Positions 1 through 6,663 of a stretch of DNA of 8,177 bases are shown here, in pieces; position 1 is the stretch's first letter, and each line of letters begins with the position of its first letter. A model generated the notes under the pieces. That model was not told the DNA's origin. It saw only the letters and a list, made by a program, of their open reading frames with translations, and did not search any database. The stretch is from an uncultured Clostridia bacterium. Its GTDB lineage: Bacteria > Bacillota_A > Clostridia > Christensenellales > UBA3700. The translations under genes were made by a program, and so were the position numbers. The stretch lies in assembly GCA_946545105.1 (NCBI GenBank), contig CAMNMY010000028.1, positions 1 through 8,177 of the forward strand. Reading direction: 5' to 3'.

Positions 1-150
1 CTTACCACACTTAATCTTACCTTCATCATTAAGCATAACAACTTCTAGATCAACGACATCACCAACATTAGCTTCAAGCTTTTCAACCTTGATAACATCA
101 TCTTTAGCTACTTTGTATTGCTTATTTCCTGTTGTAACGATTGCGTACAT
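1..150 (-). CDS. rplU: 50S ribosomal protein L21 (partial, N-terminal 50 codons)
   Basis: Structural protein of the large ribosomal subunit that binds 23S rRNA. Only the first 50 residues are visible; the left window edge cuts the gene, and the family is usually about 100 residues. The translation begins [14 protein letters not shown] and continues with a [14 protein letters not shown] segment, the typical L21 N-terminus (YAII-TGGKQYKV, then VEKL with a G-D-V motif). The ATG at 150-148 is preceded by a strong AGGAGGT at 163-157 with a 6-base spacer. Lysine is mostly AAG here (6 of 8), whereas the upstream genes mostly use AAA, which fits a highly expressed gene. In Bacillota rplU is normally followed by ysxB and rpmA; those would lie outside this window. 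The preceding leader and promoter suggest independent transcription and L21 autoregulation. Confidence 0.97.
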   Translation of the reverse strand, partial: MYAIVTTGNKQYKVAKDDVIKVEKLEANVGDVVDLEVVMLNDEGKIKCGK

Positions 151-226
151 GTTAATACCTCCTCTCACCAGTCTCGCTGTTAAGGTGTCCAAAATGCGGA
201 ACTTCCTACCTTCTCCACGCGGCTCA
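151..226 (-). promoter_or_regulatory. rplU 5' leader, probable L21 leader RNA (autoregulatory)
   Basis: This is the roughly 75-base untranslated leader between the inferred rplU transcription start and the L21 ATG. It is more GC-rich than its surroundings. From memory it resembles the Rfam L21 leader found before rplU in low-GC Gram-positives, including the segment GGACACCTTAACAGCGAGAC (190-171); no search was run. A short helix can form between CACC (187-184) and GGTG (169-166), ending three bases before the AGGAGGT SD at 163-157. An alternative five-base pairing joins AAGGT (212-208) to ACCTT (186-182) and uses the same bases. G218-G215 can also pair with C199-C196, with one G-U pair. Family knowledge suggests that L21 binding here represses its own operon; that role is inferred. 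Confidence 0.75.
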
Positions 227-232
227 GTGTCA

Positions 233-262
233 ATAATACTAAAAATATAGAAGGCGTGTCAA
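233..262 (-). promoter_or_regulatory. Sigma-70/SigA-type promoter for rplU
   Basis: Reading the minus strand, a perfect -35 box TTGACA lies at 262-257. An 18-base spacer separates it from a -10 box TATTAT at 238-233, one mismatch from TATAAT. The inferred start is near 225-228, giving a leader of about 75 bases. The promoter begins only 13 bases past the rng stop codon (278-276), so rplU is likely transcribed independently of the long upstream operon, with read-through from it also possible. No terminator hairpin separates them. The call rests on sequence match and position only. Confidence 0.75.
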
Positions 263-275
263 ATAAAATATTATA

Positions 276-1766
276 TTAATATAGAAGTTTTGCAACATCC
301 GGTAAATCGATGATTGTAGCATCTGTTCCTTGAATGCTATATTTCTCAATATGCATTGCTTCAGATGGAACCAAATAGATTCTCTTATCTTTCCAGATTG
401 TTTCAGCTTCTCTTTCTAATAATTTGTAAGCAAAAATTTTATTAAATACTCTTGTAGAAAGTTCTACAATAGCTGTATGATTTATTGGATTTTTAAACAA
501 GATATTTAAATCTTGTTTTAACTTAGTAGCAACATGCTCTTCGCTATATACATATCCATCCCCTGAACAATATGGGCAAGGTTGTAACATAACATCAGTA
601 ATTGCAGATGAAGATTTCTTTCTTGTAATCTCAACTAATCCAAGTGGTGTTATATCAATTAAAGATGTCTTTATTCTGTCTTTTGACAATTCTTCTTTTA
701 AAGTAGCCATAACCGCATCAATATGTTCTTTTTTCTCCATATCGATAAAATCTACAACAACAATACCACCAATATTTCTCAATCTTAATTGCCTTGCAAT
801 CTCTTTTGCTGCTATTTTGTTTGTTTCAAAAATTGTGTCGCTTAATTGCTTATTTCCAATATATTTTCCTGTATTTACGTCAATGACCGTTAAAGCTTCG
901 GTTCTATCTATAACTAAGTATGCACCGTTACTCATTTCAACTTTTCTAGTTAAGATACTGTCTATTTGCGAACTTAAGTTATATGCGTAAACAATATTTT
1001 CACTGTGCGTATAAAGTTTGAATAGCTTTGGGTTTTCTTCGTAGATATGTGGGAATGTCTCTATTAATTCATCATAAACGCTTTTTGTATCAACAACAAT
1101 CTCATCAACGTCGCTTCTTAACATATCTCTTACTGCTCTTATAGCCAATGATTCATCTTTGTAAATCAAAGATGGCGCGCTCTTTGATATGTATGCTTTT
1201 TGGATCATATCCCATCTATCTTCAAGTTCTTGCGCATCATTTGCTAATTCTTCATTTGAACAGTCTGTAGATTGTGTTCTTAAAATATATCCATGGCCTT
1301 TCTTTCTTATGCTTTCAACATAATCAACCATCTTTTGAACTTTATCATTATTCTCTAATTTTCTTGAAACACCAACATAATCAATTTGTGGCATTAAAAT
1401 AAGGCCTCTAGACGGAAGCGAAATACTCATAGAAATTCTAGCGCCTTTGTTTCCAAATTGATCTTTTACTACTTGAACCAATATCTCATCGCCAACTTTA
1501 ACATTCAATTTGTTGTTAACCTTACCAGCTTGAGCAGCTTCATCGCAAATCATGTCTCCAGCATACAAAAAGGCATTCTTTTCAAGGCCAATATTTACAA
1601 ATGCAGATTCCATGCCGGGTAACACATTCATTACCTTGCCTTTGTAAATGTTTCCTACAACTCTTTCTGTGCTTTCTCTTTCAACCCAAAATTCTACAAG
1701 TTTTCCATCTTCAACGATGCAAACTCTAGTGTTAGCTGGGTGAGAAGAAATAATAATTTGCTTCAT
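276..1766 (-). CDS. rng: Ribonuclease G (RNase E/G family)
   Basis: Endoribonuclease of the RNase E/G family, cytoplasmic; it cleaves single-stranded, AU-rich RNA and takes part in rRNA maturation and mRNA decay. At 496 residues it is the RNase G length and lacks the long C-terminal degradosome scaffold of E. coli RNase E. In order: an N-terminal segment with an S1-like RNA-binding domain (about 35-115, containing GNIYKGKVMNVLPGMESAFVNIG), the 5'-sensor and RNase H-like region, then the DNase I-like catalytic part. The catalytic aspartates are D296 (IDVNTGK) and D339 (VVVDFIDM), matching D303 and D346 of E. coli RNase E. The zinc-link motif CPYC is at C397-C400. The ATG at 1766 overlaps the upstream DUF2344 stop as ATGA. 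No SD lies at a useful distance (the nearest AGGAG is 19 bases upstream), so translation probably depends on coupling. The order DUF2344, rng, rplU is standard in Clostridia. Confidence 0.95.
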   Translation of the reverse strand: MKQIIISSHPANTRVCIVEDGKLVEFWVERESTERVVGNIYKGKVMNVLPGMESAFVNIGLEKNAFLYAGDMICDEAAQAGKVNNKLNVKVGDEILVQVVKDQFGNKGARISMSISLPSRGLILMPQIDYVGVSRKLENNDKVQKMVDYVESIRKKGHGYILRTQSTDCSNEELANDAQELEDRWDMIQKAYISKSAPSLIYKDESLAIRAVRDMLRSDVDEIVVDTKSVYDELIETFPHIYEENPKLFKLYTHSENIVYAYNLSSQIDSILTRKVEMSNGAYLVIDRTEALTVIDVNTGKYIGNKQLSDTIFETNKIAAKEIARQLRLRNIGGIVVVDFIDMEKKEHIDAVMATLKEELSKDRIKTSLIDITPLGLVEITRKKSSSAITDVMLQPCPYCSGDGYVYSEEHVATKLKQDLNILFKNPINHTAIVELSTRVFNKIFAYKLLEREAETIWKDKRIYLVPSEAMHIEKYSIQGTDATIIDLPDVAKLLY

Positions 1767-2416
1767 AGTTTTAGATAGTCGTCTACTCCTACAAATTTTC
1801 CATCTAATTGAACAAATTGTGCAAGTCGCGTAATATCGTTCATAGTCGTTTCAATATTATACACTTTAATTAGGTGCTTGACAAAAGAATCAATTCTAAG
1901 ATTTGTATTTCCAGATGCACATCTAACCCAAAGATTCTTACCGTCAACAAATATGCTAAATAGCATACCACGAACATCTTTTTGAATTATTTCGCCTTTC
2001 TTGTTTAACTCAATTATGTATTCTTTTGCATCCATAATGTCTTCAATTTCTACAGGCACAATATTTTTACATTTAATCAAGTAATCACTTGCTGTGACAT
2101 TGCCTGCAAGATTTGGATTCTTTGGCTTTGCAATTGCATATGTAGCCTTTAGATCTTGAGGTACATTATCATTAAATCTTTGCAAAAATTCATCTGCACT
2201 TATATTGTTGCAATCAACTGCGTAATACTCTGCAACAGATTGTGTCCCAAGTGGAATTGGTGTTGTTGCATATGTTAACATATGCTTTACGAAACCTTGA
2301 GAGTAATTCACATCGATTTTTGCACGCTTTAAAGAACGGTGCAACACATCCATTGTATCTAGGTGTGACACATATGAGAAGTTACCTGCTTTTGTATGCT
2401 TAACAACTATAATCAT
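1763..2416 (-). CDS. DUF2344 / TIGR03936 radical SAM-associated protein
   Basis: Protein of 217 residues that accompanies, or is fused to, the TIGR03960 radical SAM protein in many bacteria; its biochemical role is unknown. The family N-terminus is clear: a beta strand (IIVVKHTKAGNFSYV), then SHLDTMDVLHRSLKRAKI at 17-34, YSQGF at 38-42, and PIPLGTQSVAEYYAVD at 53-68. An in-frame ATG 42 bases further upstream exists, but the start at 2416 is preferred. It has a strong GGGAGGT SD at 2430-2424 with 7-base spacing, gives the family N-terminus, and overlaps the radical SAM stop as TAATG. It ends in TGA within the ATGA shared with rng. One oddity: after YSQGF most relatives, as I recall them, have an N-P-H-P-K stretch, here replaced by VKHML. 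An unknown role linked to the radical SAM enzyme, perhaps in RNA or ribosome metabolism, is inference from context. Confidence 0.88.
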   Translation of the reverse strand: MIIVVKHTKAGNFSYVSHLDTMDVLHRSLKRAKIDVNYSQGFVKHMLTYATTPIPLGTQSVAEYYAVDCNNISADEFLQRFNDNVPQDLKATYAIAKPKNPNLAGNVTASDYLIKCKNIVPVEIEDIMDAKEYIIELNKKGEIIQKDVRGMLFSIFVDGKNLWVRCASGNTNLRIDSFVKHLIKVYNIETTMNDITRLAQFVQLDGKFVGVDDYLKL

Positions 2417-4161
2417 TAAAAGCACCTCCCAAGTTTTGCTGCGCCACAACCATTGCATTTACCCATACAATTTGGTGTAGTTTTTGTTTGATATGCTAAG
2501 TGTCTTTCTTTCAAAAGATATTGCTTTGTAACCCCATTATCAATTACATCCCAAGGAAGCACTTCATCTTCGCCATATTCTCTTGTGTAATCTTCTGGAT
2601 TTATTCCACATTCTTCAAATACTTGCATCCACTTATCAAAATCAAAACACTCACTCCAACTATCAAATACGCATCCTTTTTCGTATGCTTTAACAATTGC
2701 TGGAGCCAACTTTTCATCACCTCTTGCGAATACGGCTTCTAGATAAGAAGTTTTTGCATCATGCCAATTGTATCTAACATTTTTTATTCTCAAAGCTTCT
2801 TGCAAATATTTTTGCTTTTCTTCCATTTCCTTTAGAGTGATTTGTTTTTCCCATTGGAAAGGAGTCAATGGTTTTGGAATAAATACTGATGTTGAAACAG
2901 TAATATTTATCATTTTTGATGTACCACTCTTTTTATGCAACCATAGAACTTCTTTTGCTATATGAGCAATTCCATCTAAATCTTCGTTCGTTTCTGTTGG
3001 AAGGCCAATCATAAAATACAATTTAACGTTCTTAACGTTATTCTTCATTGCACCCTCAATTGCAGATGTAATATTTGCTTCTGAAATATTCTTGTTAATA
3101 ACATCACGAAGTCTCTGACTTCCAGCTTCTGGAGCAAATGTTAAAGATGCACCATTTAACTCTTCATATATCTCAGCCTCAAATGAGTCCAATCTAAGAG
3201 AAGGAACCGCAAGTTTGACCTTTCTATCGTCGGCTTCCTTCTTTATTCTCTCTACGAGCTCTTTTAATCCAGAATAATCCGATGTAGATAAAGATGCCAA
3301 AGACATCTCTTCGTATCCTGTATTATCCATTAATTGCTTAGCATACTCCACAAGAGTATCTACTTTTCTTTCTCTAATTGGTCTATAGTAGAAACATGCT
3401 TGGCAGAATCTGCAACCGTTTGCGCATCCTCTAAACAACTCAATAGTTGATCTATCGTGAACAATTTGACAGTTTGGAACCAATATTTTTGTTGGGAAAT
3501 ATGCTTTATCTAAATCTTGAACAATTGCTCTTTTTGTTTTGTTCTTTAAAGATGGTACATAAATGCCATCAATTCTATCTTTAGCAATAGCTAAAAACTC
3601 TGCTTTTGTAAGATGTTGATCTTTTAGCTCTTTATGAAGCTCTACAAGGCCCTTTAAATTGACTTCTCCATCGCCAATAAGTATTGCATCAAAAAAGTCC
3701 GCATATGGCATTGGATTGACCGAGCATGGGCCTCCTGCAACCATTAGTGGAAATTCTTCTCCTCTATCCTTTGCAAAATATGGTATTTTTGCCAAATCAA
3801 ACATATATGCAATATTTGTATATTGAAGTTCAAATTGTACAGAAAATCCTACTATATCAAAATCTTTAAAGCTACGCTTTGTCTCTAAAGAAAATAATGG
3901 AAGGTTGTGTTCTCTTAGTTTTGCTGCTAAATCCAAATCTGGAGCAAAGCATCTTTCGCACACAACGCCATCCATATCATTAAGCATATGATATAAAATT
4001 CTAATACCGATATTTGACATACCAATTTCGTATTTATCCGAAAAGCACATCAAAACTCTTTCACTACATGGTTTTTCCATATCTGGCAAATTAAATTCGC
4101 CACCAACATATCTTGCTGGTCTTTCAACTTGCAACAGAATATCTTTTAATTCATTCGTCAT
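2416..4161 (-). CDS. B12-domain radical SAM protein, TIGR03960 type
   Basis: Radical S-adenosylmethionine enzyme of unknown substrate, 581 residues, presumably cytoplasmic. The N-terminus (ILLQVERPARYVGGEFN, 8-24) is characteristic of the TIGR03960 family. Residues about 34-170 form a cobalamin-binding-like Rossmann domain with the family variant DKYEIGMSN (42-50). A tyrosine replaces the histidine of the classic DxHxxG motif, so base-off His-on cobalamin binding is unlikely. The radical SAM core follows, with the cluster-binding CxxxCxxC at C246, C250 and C253 inside FRGCANGCRFCQACFYYRPI. The APEAGSQRLRDVINKN segment (343-358) is also typical. The C-terminus carries another cysteine group, C565, C569, C572 and C580 (C-x3-C-x2-C-x7-C), which could hold a second metal centre. 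The start abuts the ROK stop directly (TAAATG), with only a weak SD. In many bacteria this protein is fused to the DUF2344 domain; here they are separate genes overlapping by one base. Confidence 0.93.
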   Translation of the reverse strand: MTNELKDILLQVERPARYVGGEFNLPDMEKPCSERVLMCFSDKYEIGMSNIGIRILYHMLNDMDGVVCERCFAPDLDLAAKLREHNLPLFSLETKRSFKDFDIVGFSVQFELQYTNIAYMFDLAKIPYFAKDRGEEFPLMVAGGPCSVNPMPYADFFDAILIGDGEVNLKGLVELHKELKDQHLTKAEFLAIAKDRIDGIYVPSLKNKTKRAIVQDLDKAYFPTKILVPNCQIVHDRSTIELFRGCANGCRFCQACFYYRPIRERKVDTLVEYAKQLMDNTGYEEMSLASLSTSDYSGLKELVERIKKEADDRKVKLAVPSLRLDSFEAEIYEELNGASLTFAPEAGSQRLRDVINKNISEANITSAIEGAMKNNVKNVKLYFMIGLPTETNEDLDGIAHIAKEVLWLHKKSGTSKMINITVSTSVFIPKPLTPFQWEKQITLKEMEEKQKYLQEALRIKNVRYNWHDAKTSYLEAVFARGDEKLAPAIVKAYEKGCVFDSWSECFDFDKWMQVFEECGINPEDYTREYGEDEVLPWDVIDNGVTKQYLLKERHLAYQTKTTPNCMGKCNGCGAAKLGRCF

Positions 4162-5106
4162 TTATCTATCCATCGCTAAGCTTGCTGCTCCAACAATACC
4201 CGCATTATTCTCTAATATAGGACGTTTTACAGCTACACTTGGCTCAAAATTGTTTTTTCTTAAGAAGTCATTTAGTTTATCGTCTATGGCTTTTATGAAG
4301 TAAGGTCCCTCTTTTGCTACCCCTCCACCAATAATAAACATCTCTGGATGGAATATTTGCGTCAAATTGATTAATCCACATACAATATTGTCCAAATACT
4401 CATCCACCAATTCTTTTGCCACCTTATCGCCTCTTTTAGCGCCTTCAAAGCACGTATGAGCTGATGGCTTTTTATATTTAGCAATAATCTCATTAATTAT
4501 GCTATTTGGATTCTTTTCCGCAACTTCTTGTGTCCTTAAAGCTAAAGCTTTTGCTGAGGCATATTGTTCCCAACAACCTCTATTTCCACAATTGCATTGC
4601 TTACCATTTTGTCTTATAACCATATGGCCGCACTCACTTCCCATTCCATGAGCGCCTCTAAATAGTTTATTTTCTAAAATAATTCCAGAACCTATTCCTG
4701 TTCCAAGCGTAACCAAAATAGCATTTTGGACGCCTTTAGCGCAGCCAAATCTCCATTCTGCCAACATCGCACAGTCTGCATCGTTTCCAACAATTATTGG
4801 CTTATCAAAGTACTGTTTCAAAATGCCATTAAAATCTACATCTTTCCAACCAAGGTTAACTGATTGAGCAATAATGCCTTTTAGGTTAACTACTCCTGGT
4901 ATACCTACGCCTATTCCTTCTACTTGATCTAAATCAAGCTTAGCTTGGTTTAAAAGTCCATTGATATTATTTGCTAATAATTTTGCAAAATCTTCTGGAG
5001 ATTGAGGCATATTAGATTTAAATGAATCCATAGCAACAACTCTCCCAAGTTTGCTAATTATTCCTATCTTTGTATTAGTGCCTCCAACGTCTACGCCAAC
5101 AAACAT
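4162..5106 (-). CDS. ROK-family sugar kinase, probable glucokinase
   Basis: ATP-dependent kinase of the ROK family (actin/hexokinase fold), 314 residues, cytoplasmic. It most likely phosphorylates glucose or a related hexose or N-acetylhexosamine. The ATP phosphate-1 loop is DVGGTNTK (6-13), the catalytic base is D109 in GNDADCA, and the phosphate-2 loop is TLGTGIGSG (133-141). The ROK substrate and zinc site is intact: E158 and H161 in SECGHM, then C171, C173 and C178 in CNCGNRGCWEQYAS. There is no N-terminal helix-turn-helix, so this is a kinase rather than a NagC/XylR-type repressor. Length is normal for ROK glucokinases. The ATG at 5106 follows the mreB-like TAG by one base. No SD is visible, which suggests coupling. 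Sugar specificity cannot be fixed from sequence alone, so no symbol is given; glcK would be the usual name if it acts on glucose. Confidence 0.93.
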   Translation of the reverse strand: MFVGVDVGGTNTKIGIISKLGRVVAMDSFKSNMPQSPEDFAKLLANNINGLLNQAKLDLDQVEGIGVGIPGVVNLKGIIAQSVNLGWKDVDFNGILKQYFDKPIIVGNDADCAMLAEWRFGCAKGVQNAILVTLGTGIGSGIILENKLFRGAHGMGSECGHMVIRQNGKQCNCGNRGCWEQYASAKALALRTQEVAEKNPNSIINEIIAKYKKPSAHTCFEGAKRGDKVAKELVDEYLDNIVCGLINLTQIFHPEMFIIGGGVAKEGPYFIKAIDDKLNDFLRKNNFEPSVAVKRPILENNAGIVGAASLAMDR

Positions 5107-5107
5107 A

Positions 5108-6115
5108 CTATTTTAAATTAACTACGTTTAAAATCTTTGCTAATTGATCTCTATGTTCAAAGAAATATTTTCCGCCATCGATAATTGCATCTTCTGGGTT
5201 TTCTACTCTTCTTACCATTAAACCTACATCGTTAGCGATGTATTCACACAAGCCTCTCATTCTTGAAGTACCACCGCATAGAACAATTCCATTTGTTGTA
5301 ACTTCGTCAACCAAATTCTCTGGTGTTTGAGAAAGAATTGATAAAATTGCTGTGCAAATCTTAGCAACATATGGCTCAATTGCCTTCTTTACTTCTGGTG
5401 ATCTAATTTGTATTTGTGTTTGTGTTCCAGAACCAATCTCTGTTACTTGCTCATTAACAACAAAGTTGTCTTCGTCTAAAAGTGTTGCTAATTGCTTTTT
5501 AATTTGCTCAACCCTTTCACTTGCCAATCTACAACGCTTTTCATCCAACAAATAATCTAATATTGCTTGATTGAATGAGTTACTTCCAATGTTAAGTGAA
5601 CATCCAGCAACAATTCCATCTTTGTTTACTAATGCTATTTCAGATTTAGAAGCACCAATATCTACGATACATTGTGTTGAGCCATCTCCAACTCCAGCAT
5701 ATACTGCAATAGGAGATTCTACGATTACAACTTCGCTAGCACCAGCTAAGTTTAAAACTTTTTCTACATCATGCTTTTCTGTATTTGTTAATCCACAAGA
5801 AACGCAAGCAATTGCCTTAACCTTTGGTCTAAACAAAGAATCTCCAGCAACTTTATTGATAAATGCTCTATACATTAAAACGGCAGCTCTTTCATGATAA
5901 ATAGCCCCTTCTTTAATTGGGTATATCGCTTGCTCATTTGGCCTTTGTTGGCCAATGTATCTTGCAACATTTCTACCATATTCAATTAAATTAATTTTGC
6001 CGTTTTTGTTCTCAATATAAACAATTGAGGCATCCTTTATTGTAAAGTTCTTGCCATATTGTGCAATTGTTGTAAACTTACTACCAATGTCGATTAACAA
6101 TTGAATGTTTCTCAT
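5108..6115 (-). CDS. mreB: Divergent MreB-like bacterial actin (rod-shape protein family)
   Basis: Actin-fold protein of 335 residues related to MreB/Mbl, which polymerise on the inner membrane face and guide lateral cell-wall synthesis. MreB landmarks appear in order: IYPIKEGAI (64-72, matching RPLKDGVI), FRPKVKAIACVSCGLTNTEK (95-114, matching RPRVVICVPSGITEVEK), AGASEVVIVESPIAVYAG (124-141) with the presumed catalytic glutamate E133, and the adenosine motif GIVLCGG at 276-282. The nucleotide loops are unusual: phosphate-1 is DIGSKFT (9-15) instead of DLGTANT, and phosphate-2 is DIGASKSE (152-159) instead of DIGGGTTE. The ATG at 6115 overlaps the maf stop (ATGA) and has AGGAG at 6124-6120. 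The maf-mreB order is classical in Bacillota and supports the assignment. Normally mreC follows; here a ROK kinase does. It could be a paralogue such as Mbl/MreBH or a weakly nucleotide-binding derivative, so the symbol is tentative. Confidence 0.78.
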   Translation of the reverse strand: MRNIQLLIDIGSKFTTIAQYGKNFTIKDASIVYIENKNGKINLIEYGRNVARYIGQQRPNEQAIYPIKEGAIYHERAAVLMYRAFINKVAGDSLFRPKVKAIACVSCGLTNTEKHDVEKVLNLAGASEVVIVESPIAVYAGVGDGSTQCIVDIGASKSEIALVNKDGIVAGCSLNIGSNSFNQAILDYLLDEKRCRLASERVEQIKKQLATLLDEDNFVVNEQVTEIGSGTQTQIQIRSPEVKKAIEPYVAKICTAILSILSQTPENLVDEVTTNGIVLCGGTSRMRGLCEYIANDVGLMVRRVENPEDAIIDGGKYFFEHRDQLAKILNVVNLK

Positions 6116-6663
6116 ACTGCTCCTATCTTTTTTAGTTCTTCTTTTAACTTCTCTACAGGAAGGCCCATTATATTTGAATAACTACCTTCGTATCCTTTTA
6201 CCATATCGCCATCTTGAATGCCATAGGCACCAGCTTTATCTAATGGCTTCTTTTCTAAAACATATGTCTTTATCTCTTCATCGTTTACTTCTCTAAATTG
6301 AATCTTTGATTCATCTGAAAAGACATATCTATTTCCTTTATACGCTACACATACACCAGTATACACATGATGCGTTGTACCACTCAATGCTTTTAATGTA
6401 TTTATAGCATTTTCAATTGTGTGAGGTTTTCCGTATACTTTGCCGTTTAACCAAACAATTGTATCTGAAGAGATTATTAGCGCATCCTTATAGATTTTAT
6501 CCAAATCATTTAATTTCTTAAGGGCTAACGCTTCAACCATCTTTTGTGGGTCTTTTTCGCTTATATTTTCATCCACATTTTGTGGCATTATATCAAATGA
6601 TGGAAAAATCTCTTTTAAAAGTTCAGCTCTTCTTGGAGATTTAGAAGCCAAGATTACTTGCAT
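6112..6663 (-). CDS. maf: Maf nucleotide pyrophosphatase, dTTP/UTP type
   Basis: House-cleaning nucleoside triphosphate pyrophosphatase of the Maf/YhdE family, 183 residues, cytoplasmic. It hydrolyses dTTP, UTP and modified pyrimidine nucleotides to monophosphates; in Bacillus overexpression blocks septum formation. The N-terminal signature LASKSPRRAELL (5-16) is complete. Other family motifs are SSDTIV (65-70) with the catalytic D67, YGKP (77-80), HHVYTGV (98-104), AGAYGIQ (144-150) and GSYSNIMGLP (160-169). The usual GIQG reads GIQDG here, a minor variation. The start is placed at 6663 rather than at an ATG 18 bases upstream. MQVILASKSPRR is the family N-terminus, the ATG has AAGG at 6674-6671 with a 7-base spacer, and it overlaps the upstream stop as TAATG. 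The 3' end overlaps the mreB-like start by four bases. Division-related coupling to mreB is a classical Bacillota arrangement. Confidence 0.94.
   Translation of the reverse strand: MQVILASKSPRRAELLKEIFPSFDIMPQNVDENISEKDPQKMVEALALKKLNDLDKIYKDALIISSDTIVWLNGKVYGKPHTIENAINTLKALSGTTHHVYTGVCVAYKGNRYVFSDESKIQFREVNDEEIKTYVLEKKPLDKAGAYGIQDGDMVKGYEGSYSNIMGLPVEKLKEELKKIGAV

Noticed and set aside
227..233. Second TTGACAC, a repeat of the -35 region at 262-256
   Set aside because: As a -35 box it would need a -10 near 210-204, which reads GGTAGGA; no promoter fits, so it is probably chance or part of the initially transcribed region.
264..282. AT-only palindrome (AATATAATATT) at the end of rng as a terminator
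   Set aside because: It has no GC pairs and would form a very weak hairpin; it is better seen as AT-rich sequence upstream of the rplU promoter.
2417..2458. Upstream ATG giving the DUF2344 protein 14 extra residues
   Set aside because: The extension (MQWLWRSKTWEVLL) is read from the overlapping radical SAM gene in another frame. The ATG at 2416 has a strong SD and the family N-terminus.
5352..5897. Plus-strand open frames opposite the mreB-like gene
   Set aside because: They lie antisense to a gene with clear homology, resemble no known family, and lack SD sites; similar plus-strand frames at 2500-2965, 6105-6296, 6658-7020 and 7106-7348 were rejected for the same reason.
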